DNA of 64,000 bases. Source: Sphingobium cyanobacteriorum (lineage in GTDB: Bacteria; Pseudomonadota; Alphaproteobacteria; Sphingomonadales; Sphingomonadaceae). The notes beneath the pieces are model-generated. The model searched no databases, was not told where the DNA came from, and saw only the letters and a list, made by a program, of their open reading frames with translations. The position numbers were made by a program, and so were the translations under genes. This document shows positions 44,789 to 53,517 of the stretch, one piece after another (the stretch's first letter is position 1; each line of letters begins with the position of its first letter). Location: positions 62,001 through 126,000 of the forward strand of contig NZ_JAUQOM010000004.1 of assembly GCF_030580935.1 (NCBI RefSeq), written 5' to 3'.

Positions 44789-46354
44789 ATGCAGAGCCAG
44801 CGTGGAAACGGAGCCGTTGCTCTCTTGAAGGCGCTGCGCGCGGGTGGTGCGCGCATCTGCTTCGCCAATCCGGGCACGACCGAACTGACGCTGGTGGACG
44901 CACTGGCCGAAGTGCCGGAAATCCGGTCGGTCCTGTCGCTGTTCGAAGGCGTGTGCACCGGCGCGGCGGACGGCTTTGCCCGCGTGTCGGGCGAAGTGCC
45001 GCTGACGCTGCTGCATCTGGGACCGGGTTTTGCCAACGGCATCGCCAATCTGCACAATGCCCGGCGCGCCCATTCGGGCATCGTCAACATCATCGGCGAT
45101 CATGCGCAATGGCATCTGGCCTATGACGCGCCGCTGACATCGGACATTCGCTCGCTGGCTTCGCCTGTATCTCGGGCAGTCGTCTATATGGACGATGTCG
45201 CGCGGATCGGCGCGGATGCGGCCAGCGTGCTGGAAGCGGCCGCCGGCGCGCCGGGTGGACCCGCGACGCTGATCGTGCCGACCGATATCATGGACGCAAA
45301 GGTCGATGCGCCGCCGGTGCCGGTGATCGCCCCGGCCCGGCGCCGGACGGTCGAAGCGGACCGGATCGCAGATGGCGCGCAGGCGCTGCGCGATGCGTCC
45401 GACATCATCCTGCTGCTGGGCGGTGATGCGCTGGTCGAAGCGGGGCAGCGCGCGGCCGCCGCGATCGTCGGCAAGGTCGGCGGGCGGGTGCTGATGGAAC
45501 CGTATCCCGCCATCGTGCCGCTGGGCGGCGACCTGCCCCCGATCGAGCGGCAAGCCTATTTCCCCGACGATGTGCTGCGCCAGATGGGCGACGCCCTGGT
45601 CGTCACCGCCGGAGCGCGCGTGCCGATCAGCTATTTCGGCTATGAAGGCTATCCCAGCCAGTTGGTGCCCGACGACCGGCTGTTCACGCTGAGCGACCTG
45701 GACGAGGATGGCGTGGCCGCGCTGGAGGCGCTGGCCGCCCATCTGGACGCCGCGCCCGGCATCGCCGCGCCGCCGGTCAAGCCGGTCACGCCGCCGGTTG
45801 CGGAGAACACCGCCCTGACCCCGATGCTGATCGTGGAATCGGTGATCGAACGGCTGCCCGAAAACGCCATCGTGTCGATGGAAGGATCGACACTGGGCGG
45901 CCCGTGGCTGCGGGAGGCGCATCGGGCGCGTCGGCACCGGGTGATGACCAATACCGGCGGCGCGATCGGCCAGGGCCTGCCCTGCGCGACCGGCGCCGCG
46001 CTGGCCGCGCCCGGCACCCGTGTCGTGGCGCTCCAGTCGGACGGCAGCGGCCATTATACGCTCCAGGCGCTATGGACCATGGCGCGCGAAAAGTTGCCGG
46101 TGACGATCGTGATCGCCGCCAACCATCGCTATGGCATCTTGCAGACCGAACTCAACCGCGTCGATGCCCCGCTGGAGGATCCGGTGATCGCATCGCTCAC
46201 CCGGCTCGACAATCCGCGTGCGGACTGGACGGCGCTGGCGGCGGGCTATGGCGTGGAGGCCGTGCGCGTCACCACGGTCGGCGATTTCAATGCGGCGCTG
46301 GAACGCAGCCTGGCGAGCGACCTGCCCCTGCTGATCCAGGCGGAACTGCCTTGA
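44789..46354 (+). CDS. Thiamine diphosphate-dependent enzyme, acetolactate-synthase-like
   Basis: A 521-residue protein with three domains. The N-terminal Pyr domain carries FANPGTTELTLVDAL and the catalytic glutamate in SLFEGVCTGAADGFAR. A central domain runs about 190-320. The C-terminal PP domain has QSDGSGHYTLQALWTMARE and VIAANHRYGIL. The GSGHYT...ALWT block is close to benzoylformate decarboxylase-type and large-subunit-like proteins. It should decarboxylate or ligate a 2-oxo acid, or cleave a 1,2-diketone. The start at 44789 follows AAAGGGG. Coupled to the SDR-like gene by TTGA. Confidence 0.87.
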   Translation: MQSQRGNGAVALLKALRAGGARICFANPGTTELTLVDALAEVPEIRSVLSLFEGVCTGAADGFARVSGEVPLTLLHLGPGFANGIANLHNARRAHSGIVNIIGDHAQWHLAYDAPLTSDIRSLASPVSRAVVYMDDVARIGADAASVLEAAAGAPGGPATLIVPTDIMDAKVDAPPVPVIAPARRRTVEADRIADGAQALRDASDIILLLGGDALVEAGQRAAAAIVGKVGGRVLMEPYPAIVPLGGDLPPIERQAYFPDDVLRQMGDALVVTAGARVPISYFGYEGYPSQLVPDDRLFTLSDLDEDGVAALEALAAHLDAAPGIAAPPVKPVTPPVAENTALTPMLIVESVIERLPENAIVSMEGSTLGGPWLREAHRARRHRVMTNTGGAIGQGLPCATGAALAAPGTRVVALQSDGSGHYTLQALWTMAREKLPVTIVIAANHRYGILQTELNRVDAPLEDPVIASLTRLDNPRADWTALAAGYGVEAVRVTTVGDFNAALERSLASDLPLLIQAELP

Positions 46355-47136
46355 GCGCGGGACAAAAGCCTGTCGCCGTCATAACAGGGGGCAGCGGCGG
46401 ACTGGCGCCCGGCATCGCGCAATCGCTGCTGGATCAGGGATATCATGTCGTGCTGGTGGCGCGGGACACAGACCGCCTGCGCCACGCCGCCGACGCCCTG
46501 ATGCGGGGCAGCGCCATGGTCGACAGGATCGGTTGCGACGTGCGCCAGAGCAGTTCGGTCAAGGCGATGACGCTGGCGGTGCTCGATCGGCTGGGCCGCA
46601 TCGACCTGCTGGTCAATGCCGCCGCGAGCAGCAACCCCATCGGTGGCGCGATCGAAACGGTCGATGTCGGCCTGGTGATCGGCGATCTGGATACCAAGGT
46701 GGGCGGATATCTGCGCTGCATCCAGGCGGTCGCGCCGGTGATGAAGCGGCAGGGCGCTGGCCGGATCATCAATATCGGCGGCCTGACCGGCCGGTCCAGC
46801 GACACGCTGAGCGGCCTCCGCAACGCCGCCGTCACGCATTTGACCAAGGTTCTGTCCGACCAGCTTGGTCCCTTCGGCATCACGGTCAACGCCGTGCATC
46901 CCGGCATCACGCGCACGCCGCATCTGGACGAGCTGTTTGCGGACATGGCAGCCGAAAAGGGCGTCGCCAGCGCGGATATAGAACATGATTTCATCAGCGA
47001 AATCCCGACCCGGCGCCTGTGCCTGCCCGAAGAGATCGGCCATGCCATCGCGTTTCTGGCGGGGCCGCAGGGCGGGTCCATCAACGGCCAGTCGATCACC
47101 GTCGATGGCGGCTATTCACGCGGCGTCTATCTGTAA
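46351..47136 (+). CDS. Second SDR-fold protein lacking the YxxxK diad
   Basis: A 261-residue Rossmann protein with the loop TGGSGGLA (residues 11-18), NAAASSNP instead of NAG, and IINIGGLTGRSSDTLSGLRNAAVTHLTK where Ser and YxxxK are expected. As in the protein at 38358, the Tyr and Lys are gone and the motif LSGxRN(T/A)A is in their place. The late part VNAVHPGITRTPHLDELFADMAAEKG is also close to the first copy (TRTEHIEEWFAEMAAEEG), so the two are paralogues. TTG start inside the ThDP gene stop (TTGA). Confidence 0.8.
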   Translation: MSAGQKPVAVITGGSGGLAPGIAQSLLDQGYHVVLVARDTDRLRHAADALMRGSAMVDRIGCDVRQSSSVKAMTLAVLDRLGRIDLLVNAAASSNPIGGAIETVDVGLVIGDLDTKVGGYLRCIQAVAPVMKRQGAGRIINIGGLTGRSSDTLSGLRNAAVTHLTKVLSDQLGPFGITVNAVHPGITRTPHLDELFADMAAEKGVASADIEHDFISEIPTRRLCLPEEIGHAIAFLAGPQGGSINGQSITVDGGYSRGVYL

Positions 47137-47148
47137 AAGGGAATGACC

Positions 47149-47706
47149 ATGAGCGATGCACCCGTTGGCGCCAACCGTTATCCGCTGTCCCTGCGCATCC
47201 TGCACTGGATCAGGGCGATCCTGATCCTGGGGCTGATCGCCCTGGGCTTTGTCATGACATCCATGCCCGAAGACGCGACCATCACCTATGAATGGTTCTA
47301 TCCGGTGCACAAGGAATTTGGCGTCCTGGTTTTCTTCATCGCGCTGGTGCAGTTGCTGATCCGGTCGCGATCGACCCTGCCCGCGCTGCCGCCCGGCCTT
47401 GCCCGGTGGGAAGTCATCCTGTCCAAGACGGTGCATCATGCGATGCTGGTCCTGATCGTGGTCGTGCCGCTGATGGGCTATTCCATGTCGAGCAGCTTCA
47501 CGCAGAGCGACGGCGTGCCTTTCTTCTTCATGGAAATGCCCGAATTGCTGCCCAAGAATGACAAGGCCTTCGCCATATTCGACGCGCTGCACACCTATCT
47601 GGCCTATACCTTGCTGGGGCTGATCGTCCTGCATGTGGCAGGCGTGGTGAAGCACCGTTTCCTCGACAAGGGCGGCGACACCGACGTGCTGCCGCGCATG
47701 CTTTAA
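47149..47706 (+). CDS. Cytochrome b561 family protein
   Basis: A 185-residue membrane protein with four predicted helices and the b561-type haem histidines: HWIRAILI, HKEFGVLVFF, KTVHHAMLVLIVV and HTYLAYTLLGLIVLHVAGVVKHRF. It can pass electrons between quinone and a periplasmic or membrane partner. The ATG at 47149 has AAAAGGGA at good spacing; one at 47143 is too close. Between the SDR-like and ALDH genes. It could be the electron sink for a pathway dehydrogenase, or protect against superoxide as CybB does. Confidence 0.87.
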   Translation: MSDAPVGANRYPLSLRILHWIRAILILGLIALGFVMTSMPEDATITYEWFYPVHKEFGVLVFFIALVQLLIRSRSTLPALPPGLARWEVILSKTVHHAMLVLIVVVPLMGYSMSSSFTQSDGVPFFFMEMPELLPKNDKAFAIFDALHTYLAYTLLGLIVLHVAGVVKHRFLDKGGDTDVLPRML

Positions 47707-47726
47707 CCCTTTTCGAAAGACGCATC

Positions 47727-49154
47727 ATGACGATTGAGACACTGGCGCTGGTCAGCGACTATCTGCGCGCCGATGGCGCGATCGTGGTGGAAAATCCCGC
47801 CACCGGCGCTGTCCTGGGGCGCATCGCCAGTCATGACGCAGACGCCGTTTCCGCGATCATCGACAAGGCCGATGCCGCCCGGATCGCATGGGCGCAGCAC
47901 AGCGCGCAGGCGCGATCCAACCTGCTGCGCGCGTGGCACGGGCTGATCCTGGCCCATGCCGACGATCTGGCGCGGATCATCACGCTGGAAAGCGGCAAGC
48001 CGCTGGCCGAAGCCAAAGGCGAGGTCGCCTATGGCGCATCCTATGTCGAATGGTTCGCCGAAGAGGGCAAGCGCGCCTATGGCGAGACGATACCGGGCTT
48101 TTCGCCGCGCAGCCGCATCCTGACAATCCGCCAGCCGATCGGCACCTGCGCCGCGATCACGCCATGGAACTTCCCGCTGGCGATGATCACGCGCAAGGTC
48201 GCGCCGGCACTGGCGGCTGGCTGTTCGATCGTGGTGAAACCGGCCGAAGCGACGCCGCTGACGGCGCTGGCGCTGGAAAAGCTCGCCCATGAAGCCGGCA
48301 TTCCCGCAGACCTGTTCCGCGTGACCGCGACCAAAAGCTCCTCCGCGATCGGCGCGCTGTTCTGCACCCATCCGCTGGTGCGCAAGCTCAGCTTCACCGG
48401 GTCGACCCGCGTGGGCCAGATATTGATGGCGCAGGCCGCCCAGCAGGTGACGCGCCTCAGCCTGGAACTGGGCGGCAATGCGCCCTTCATCGTGTTCGAC
48501 GACGCCGATCTGGATGCGGCGGTCGAAGGGGTGCTGGCATCCAAATATCGCAACGCCGGGCAAACCTGCGTCTGCGCCAATCGCCTGCTGGTGCAGGACG
48601 GCGTGCATGACGCCTTCGTCGCCAGGCTGGTTGCGCGGGTCGGGCAATTGCGCATGGGCGACGGGATGGCGGACGGGACAACGCTGGGTCCGCTGATCGA
48701 CGCGCGCGAAGCCGCGCGGGTCGCCGCGCTGGTGGAGGACGCCCGGACCGCCGGATGCGCGATCAAGATCGGCGGCACCGGATCGGACGGCGCCTTTCAT
48801 CCCGCGACCATCATGACCGGCGTGACCCAGGACATGCCGATCGCGCAGGACGAGATTTTCGGTCCGGTCGCGCCGGTCATCCGGTTCACCGACGAAGCCG
48901 ATGCGATCCGCATCGCCAACGACACCATCTACGGGCTGGCCGCCTATCTCTACAGCCGTGACATCGGCCGCGTCTGGCGCGTGATGGAAGCCCTGGAATA
49001 TGGCATGGTCGCGGTGAATGAGGGGATATTGTCCACCGAAACCGCGCCCTTTGGCGGCGTCAAGCAATCCGGCATGGGCCGTGAAGGCTCCAGCCACGGT
49101 TTGGCGGATTATATGGAAATCAAATATGCGCTGATGGGCGGCATGGCCGGCTGA
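47727..49154 (+). CDS. gabD: Succinate-semialdehyde-type NAD(P) aldehyde dehydrogenase
   Basis: A 475-residue ALDH of the GabD group. It has ITPWNFPLAMITRKVAPALAAGCSIVVKPAEATPLTA, FTGSTRVGQILM, base Glu in LSLELGGNAPF, catalytic Cys in NAGQTCVCANR and GMGREGSSHGLADYMEIKY at the end. It oxidises succinate semialdehyde or a similar short semialdehyde to the acid, feeding the TCA cycle. Last gene of the run that begins at 40108. A second ALDH in the same cluster implies two aldehyde steps. Confidence 0.87.
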   Translation: MTIETLALVSDYLRADGAIVVENPATGAVLGRIASHDADAVSAIIDKADAARIAWAQHSAQARSNLLRAWHGLILAHADDLARIITLESGKPLAEAKGEVAYGASYVEWFAEEGKRAYGETIPGFSPRSRILTIRQPIGTCAAITPWNFPLAMITRKVAPALAAGCSIVVKPAEATPLTALALEKLAHEAGIPADLFRVTATKSSSAIGALFCTHPLVRKLSFTGSTRVGQILMAQAAQQVTRLSLELGGNAPFIVFDDADLDAAVEGVLASKYRNAGQTCVCANRLLVQDGVHDAFVARLVARVGQLRMGDGMADGTTLGPLIDAREAARVAALVEDARTAGCAIKIGGTGSDGAFHPATIMTGVTQDMPIAQDEIFGPVAPVIRFTDEADAIRIANDTIYGLAAYLYSRDIGRVWRVMEALEYGMVAVNEGILSTETAPFGGVKQSGMGREGSSHGLADYMEIKYALMGGMAG

Positions 49155-49239
49155 CATGCCCGGCCGTGATGATCGGCCGACGGTCCAAGCATAACCGCAA
49201 ATCAGCGCCATCGCCCCGCAGCAACCGCGACGCGGACGC

Positions 49240-49269
49240 TGTAACGGTTTCAAAACTGTAATCGGCTTC
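49240..49269 (+). promoter_or_regulatory. Shared promoter motif P1 (TGTAACG...AATCGGCTTC)
   Basis: Starts TGTAACG at 49240 and ends AATCGGCTTC at 49269, with ACTGT between; 175 bp before the DUF6152 gene. The same blocks at the same spacing occur at 52251-52280. The remaining part of the 290-bp gap 49155-49444 shows no gene. Confidence 0.55.
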
Positions 49270-49444
49270 GATGGCGCAGGCGTGATGATAGGCTTGTCCC
49301 TGTACCGCATGAAGCCGGCCAGGGCGGACAAGGCCGGATTTTCAGAAAGTCCGGCTGCGGCACAATATTCCCGGCACCCCGGCATGGGGTCGGCGGAAAA
49401 TCAGGATGCAAGGCCATTATATTGGCCCCGGATGGAGTTGGATA

Positions 49445-49807
49445 ATGCGTACGAGTGGAAAGACGTTACTGGCCCTGGCACTGGGCATGATCGCGCTGGC
49501 GACACCGGCGGTTGCGCATCATAGCTTTGCGATGTTCGACCAGACCAAGATCCAGCAGGCGACAGGTTCGGTCAGCATGTTCCGCTGGACCAATCCGCAC
49601 AGTTTCGTGGTGGTCGAGGTCAAGGGCACCAAATATGTCCTGGAATGCAACAGCACCAACATGATGAGCCGTTCGGGGTGGAAGGTGAATACGCTCAAGG
49701 CCGGGGACAAGGTGAATATCGCCTTCTATCCCCTGCGCACCGGCCAGCCTGGCGGCATGCTCAAGACGATCACCCTGCCCAGCGGCCAGACGCTCAAGGC
49801 GTGGTGA
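49445..49807 (+). CDS. DUF6152 family secreted protein
   Basis: A 120-residue exported protein. The signal peptide ends near ATPAVA. The mature part begins HHSFAMFDQTKIQQATGSVSMFRWTNPHSFVVVEVKG, the DUF6152 pattern (HHS...D, then an OB-fold-like beta region), and ends LPSGQTLKAW. The paired N-terminal histidines could bind a metal. Function unknown; members often lie beside the large secreted protein found next here. ATG at 49445 with GGAG eight bases upstream. Confidence 0.78.
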   Translation: MRTSGKTLLALALGMIALATPAVAHHSFAMFDQTKIQQATGSVSMFRWTNPHSFVVVEVKGTKYVLECNSTNMMSRSGWKVNTLKAGDKVNIAFYPLRTGQPGGMLKTITLPSGQTLKAW

Positions 49808-49975
49808 GCGGATGCGGCCGATGGCCGCGCGACAAGGCTGTGCCCATTATAGCATGAATGGCCGCCGTGCTCATGCGGCTGGCGCGAATGACCGACATGT
49901 CCTGAGCCTGGCAAGGCAGGTAGCCGCGTCGCTACCCGCCTTGCGGCCCGGACATGCGGCTGTGGAGGATCCAAG

Positions 49976-50809
49976 ATGACATATATGAAATGGGCGCTGA
50001 TGACCGCCGCTGCGCTGGTGGCGATGCCTGCGGCCCCTGTCCTTGCGCAGGCCGCCAAGACCGCGACGCCCGCGGCCAGGACCGCGGAACCCGACATCAC
50101 CGGCGTCTGGGAAATCTATCCCGATCCGTTCGCCGGCGATGAAAACACCTTCCTGGAACTGCCGGTGCCCAATGGCGGTCCCAGGCTCAAGGAACCCTAT
50201 GCCAGCCAGTGGAAAGCCCGGCGCGCCGACCGCGATGCCAAGCTGAAGGCCGGCACGCCGCTGGCCGACCCCAGCACGCTGTGCCAGCCTGAAGGCATGC
50301 CTTCCATCATGGGCGCGATCTTCCCGCTGCAAATCCTCCAGACGCCCGGACAGGTCACGATCCTGGCCGAATTCCTGACGCAGACGCGCCGCATCCTGCT
50401 GAACAAGACGATGCCGCCCGATGATGAGCTTTCGCCCAATTATTATGGCTATTCGGTGGGCCATTGGGAAGGCGACACGCTGGTCGTGACCACGCGGGGG
50501 GTCCGGGAAGACGTGCAATTTTTCGAAATTCCGCACAGCGCCAGGATGCAGATCACCGAGCGTATCCGCGTCACCGCGCCGGACATGATCGAAAACCAGA
50601 TCGTCATCGAAGATCCCGACACGCTGGTCGAGCCCTATCGCGTCACCTATGGGTACAAGCGCAACGACGCATACGAGATCAAGGAATATCTCTGCGATCG
50701 GGAAGACCCGCTGTTCAAGGTCGGCGCCGACGGCACCGTGTCGATGAAAACCGACGCCGGGGACGCCGCCGCACCTTCCGACAAGGCGACAGACAAGAAA
50801 CCGAAATAA
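49976..50809 (+). CDS. Secreted protein of unknown function
   Basis: A 277-residue protein with a signal peptide ending near VLAQ (residue 24). The mature part has DITGVWEIYPDPFAGDENTF, PLADPSTLCQPEGMPSIMGAIFPLQILQTPGQVTILAEFLTQTRRI, YGYSVGHWEGDTLVVTTRG and LCDREDPLF, a beta-rich layout frequently seen in uncharacterised sphingomonad and caulobacter proteins encoded near DUF6152. Two cysteines (PSTLCQP, EYLCDRE) could form a disulfide. The C-terminal 30 residues are Ala/Asp/Lys-rich. I do not recognise a catalytic motif. Confidence 0.72.
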   Translation: MTYMKWALMTAAALVAMPAAPVLAQAAKTATPAARTAEPDITGVWEIYPDPFAGDENTFLELPVPNGGPRLKEPYASQWKARRADRDAKLKAGTPLADPSTLCQPEGMPSIMGAIFPLQILQTPGQVTILAEFLTQTRRILLNKTMPPDDELSPNYYGYSVGHWEGDTLVVTTRGVREDVQFFEIPHSARMQITERIRVTAPDMIENQIVIEDPDTLVEPYRVTYGYKRNDAYEIKEYLCDREDPLFKVGADGTVSMKTDAGDAAAPSDKATDKKPK

Positions 50810-50906
50810 GGCGCGGCGTCCCTTCACAGACTGTCGATCCGGGTGCGTGCCTGCCACGGGCGGGCGCGCACCTGTCATTTTTGGCCAGCAGGAAAAGACC
50901 GCACCC

Positions 50907-52229
50907 ATGACCAGCCGACGCGACATGTTGAAACAGGGCCTGTTGCTTGGCGTGGCCGCCACCTGCGCGCCCTTCGCGGCACAGGCGGCGCGATCGCGCT
51001 CAAGCGCCGTCATCGGCGTGGAGCGCAAGGATGACACCATCCTGCGGCTGGGCGGGCTGGGCGACGGGTACAAGATGACATGGACCGCCGACGGGCGGCA
51101 GTTGGTGGCGGTCAATGACGGCATCGGCTGGGCCGATCCGCCCAAGGCTTTTTACAACAGCCGCTTATGGTCCATCACGGGTCCGGTCGAACGTCCCCTG
51201 TTTCAGGACGTGCCGGGCTATCCCGACCTCAACATGTCGACCCGGCCGGAAGATGCGCCCCATTATCATGGCCATGGGCTGATCGCGGTGCGCGGCCGGC
51301 TGGTCCAGTTTCTGAGCACATTGGATCGGGCCGAGGATCGCCCGCGCCACTGGACCGGCGCAAAACTCATCTATTCCGACGATCAGGGCAAAAGCTGGCA
51401 CAATCAGGATGGCAGCAGCCCCGTCCGCTTCGAGGACTGGACGGAGCAGTCGCGCGAAAGCCTGACCTTCTTCCAGGAGCCGGACGGCTGCTTTTCACTG
51501 CTGGCGCTGCTTCAGATGGGCCGCGACTACAGCGCCAATCGCGACGGCTATATCTATGGCTATGGCCTCAACGGCAATGTCGATGGCCTGATGAACCAAC
51601 TGGTGATGTTCCGCGTGCCCATCGCAAAGATCCGTGACCGCAGCGCCTATCGCTTCTTCGGTGGCCATCGGGGCCATGGCGGCGCGCTTTGGGTCAGGGA
51701 TATCGAGGCCCGCGCCGTGGTGCATGAATTTCCGCGCGGATGGGTGAATGGCGTCAACCTGTTTCCCGGTGATCTGGTGGTCGAATCCTGGCTGCCCAGC
51801 ATCGTCTATAATGACGCGCTCGGCCTCTACATGATGGCGAGCGCAGGCATTGGCTGCGCGCCCGACGGCACGGAATTCGGCAAGCCCAGCTATCTGGGCG
51901 TCTGGGTATCGGACCAGCCCTGGGGACCATGGCGACAGGTGCATGAGGACAAGGCATGGACGCCGGGCGGCGACATGGATGCGCGCGCCTACGCGCCGCA
52001 GATCGCGCCGGGCTGGATCAGCAGGGACGGCAGATCGGTCTGGATCGTCTGGGCGGACCTGAACGGGATACGTGCCTTTGGCCAGGATGAAGCATTGCTG
52101 GGCAAGGCGCTGGAATCGGCATCGGGGCCGGAAGCGCATAGCGCGATCGAAGCGGCATTCCTGCGACGCTATATGCCGCGCTTCGCCATGAACGCCCAGC
52201 GGATCGACCTGACCGTCACCCAGGCATGA
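50907..52229 (+). CDS. Tat-exported DUF4185-like beta-propeller protein
   Basis: A 440-residue protein whose N-terminus TSRRDMLKQGLLLGVAATCAPFAAQA is a twin-arginine signal. The mature domain has repeated propeller strands: DGYKMTWTADGRQLVAVNDG, RLWSITGPV, LIYSDDQGKSWHNQDG (one Asp box), FFQEPDGCFSLLALLQMG, YLGVWVSDQPWGPWRQVHED and WIVWADLNG. This resembles the DUF4185 and five-bladed glycosidase-like families. Possible role in glycoside or other polymer processing; no clear catalytic triad identified. Start at 50907 with GGAAAAG upstream. Third of three secreted proteins in one run. Confidence 0.7.
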   Translation: MTSRRDMLKQGLLLGVAATCAPFAAQAARSRSSAVIGVERKDDTILRLGGLGDGYKMTWTADGRQLVAVNDGIGWADPPKAFYNSRLWSITGPVERPLFQDVPGYPDLNMSTRPEDAPHYHGHGLIAVRGRLVQFLSTLDRAEDRPRHWTGAKLIYSDDQGKSWHNQDGSSPVRFEDWTEQSRESLTFFQEPDGCFSLLALLQMGRDYSANRDGYIYGYGLNGNVDGLMNQLVMFRVPIAKIRDRSAYRFFGGHRGHGGALWVRDIEARAVVHEFPRGWVNGVNLFPGDLVVESWLPSIVYNDALGLYMMASAGIGCAPDGTEFGKPSYLGVWVSDQPWGPWRQVHEDKAWTPGGDMDARAYAPQIAPGWISRDGRSVWIVWADLNGIRAFGQDEALLGKALESASGPEAHSAIEAAFLRRYMPRFAMNAQRIDLTVTQA

Positions 52230-52239
52230 TGGCGAGTGG

Positions 52240-52280
52240 TGTAACGATGATGTAACGTCGCAGTTACCGCAATTGGCTTC
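52240..52280 (+). promoter_or_regulatory. Shared promoter motif P2 with tandem TGTAACG
   Basis: TGTAACG occurs at 52240 and 52251, an 11-bp direct repeat. The second copy begins a 30-bp block ending AATTGGCTTC that matches P1 at 49240. It lies about 50 bp before the cytochrome c'-like gene. An 11-bp direct repeat is the spacing used by OmpR-type winged-helix proteins. Confidence 0.58.
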
Positions 52281-52330
52281 ACCGCCTGCATCAAAAATGC
52301 GACCCCGGATGCGACCAAAGGGGGATGAGG

Positions 52331-52831
52331 ATGATGCATCGACATTCAGGATTGCGCATGGCCTGTGCGATGGCGGCATTGCTGTTGCATGGCTGCGGCC
52401 GGGATCAGCCTGTGCCTGCGGCCGATGTCCGCACGCTGATGCTGGAACAGGTGCAACCTGTAGCCCAGACCTATTGGGATTCGGTCCAATATGTCAGCGA
52501 CAGCAGCGGCAGCCACGAGATATTTCCCCGCAACGATGCCGAATGGCAACGTGTCGAGACGGCGGCGAAGCGCCTGGGCGCGCTGGGTGAAGCGTTGAAA
52601 ACGCCAGCCTATGCCAACGGACGGAATGCGGACTGGCAGGATTTCGCGCAAGGGCTGATCGATGTGTCGAAACTGGCGGCGCAGGCGGCGGCCGAGAAGA
52701 ATCGCGACAGGATTTTCGAGGTCGGCGGCACCATCTACAATGTCTGCGCCGCCTGTCATCAGACCTACCTGCCCAAAACCGCCACGCCGCCACCCCCGCC
52801 ATCCGGCGCGAACGCAGCGACAGCGCGATGA
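52331..52831 (+). CDS. Cytochrome c'-like lipoprotein
   Basis: A 166-residue exported protein with a lipobox-like LLLHGCGR, so probably an outer- or inner-membrane lipoprotein. A four-helix pattern follows, and the C-terminal helix has VCAACHQTY, a CxxCH haem-binding site in the position typical for class II cytochromes c (c', c556). It would carry electrons or bind small ligands in the periplasm. Translation starts near 52331 (52325 also possible). Its stop overlaps the HupE start by 4 bp. The tail is Pro-rich (PPPPPSG). Confidence 0.78.
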   Translation: MMHRHSGLRMACAMAALLLHGCGRDQPVPAADVRTLMLEQVQPVAQTYWDSVQYVSDSSGSHEIFPRNDAEWQRVETAAKRLGALGEALKTPAYANGRNADWQDFAQGLIDVSKLAAQAAAEKNRDRIFEVGGTIYNVCAACHQTYLPKTATPPPPPSGANAATAR

Positions 52832-53517
52832 GGCATGTCGCAGCGCCCGTCCGGCTCATGCTGCTGGCGGCGCTGGCGCTGTCGTCCACCATGGTTCTGG
52901 CCCATGACGTGTCGGCGGGGGACCGCGCCTTTGTCCAGACGATCGACGGCCCGGCCTTCATCCCGTTCCTGTATCTGGGCGCCAAACATATGGTCACGGG
53001 CTATGACCATATCCTCTTCCTGATCGGTGTCGTCTTTTACCTCCGCCGCCTGCGCGACGTGGCGCTTTACGTGTCGATGTTCACCATCGGCCATTCGACC
53101 ACCCTGTTGGTCGGCGTCCTGCTGGGCGTGGGGGCCAACGCCCATATCGTCGATGCCATCATCGCTGTGTCGGTCGTGTATAAGGGGCTGGAGAATGTCG
53201 GCGCGTTGCGCAAGGTCGGGCTGGCGTTCGATCCGAAGGTCGCCGTGCTGGTCTTTGGCCTGTTCCACGGGCTGGGCCTGGCGACCAAGCTGATGGACCT
53301 GTCCCTGTCGCGCGACGGATTGCTGCCCAACCTGATCGGCTTCAACCTGGGGGTCGAGATCGGGCAGATCATCGTCCTCGCGCTGGTCGTGTCGCTGCTC
53401 AGCCTGTGGCGCGACCACCCCGGTTTTCGTCGCGGCGCTTTGGCCGCGAACATCCTGTTGATCCTGGCGGGCATGATTTTGACCGTCCATCAGTTACAAG
53501 GATATAGGACATCATGA
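52828..53517 (+). CDS. HupE/UreJ family membrane protein
   Basis: A 229-residue membrane protein with signal peptide (cleavage near MVLAHD). It has the family signature FLYLGAKHMVTGYDHILFLIGVVFYL, then FTIGHSTTLLVGVLLG and FGLFHGLGLATKL, whose histidines probably form the metal site. HupE/UreJ proteins are linked to nickel or cobalt uptake, but this longer His-Asp-rich type also occurs beside copper and TonB genes. Coupled by ATGA to both neighbours, so the three proteins are made together. Confidence 0.85.
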   Translation: MRHVAAPVRLMLLAALALSSTMVLAHDVSAGDRAFVQTIDGPAFIPFLYLGAKHMVTGYDHILFLIGVVFYLRRLRDVALYVSMFTIGHSTTLLVGVLLGVGANAHIVDAIIAVSVVYKGLENVGALRKVGLAFDPKVAVLVFGLFHGLGLATKLMDLSLSRDGLLPNLIGFNLGVEIGQIIVLALVVSLLSLWRDHPGFRRGALAANILLILAGMILTVHQLQGYRTS

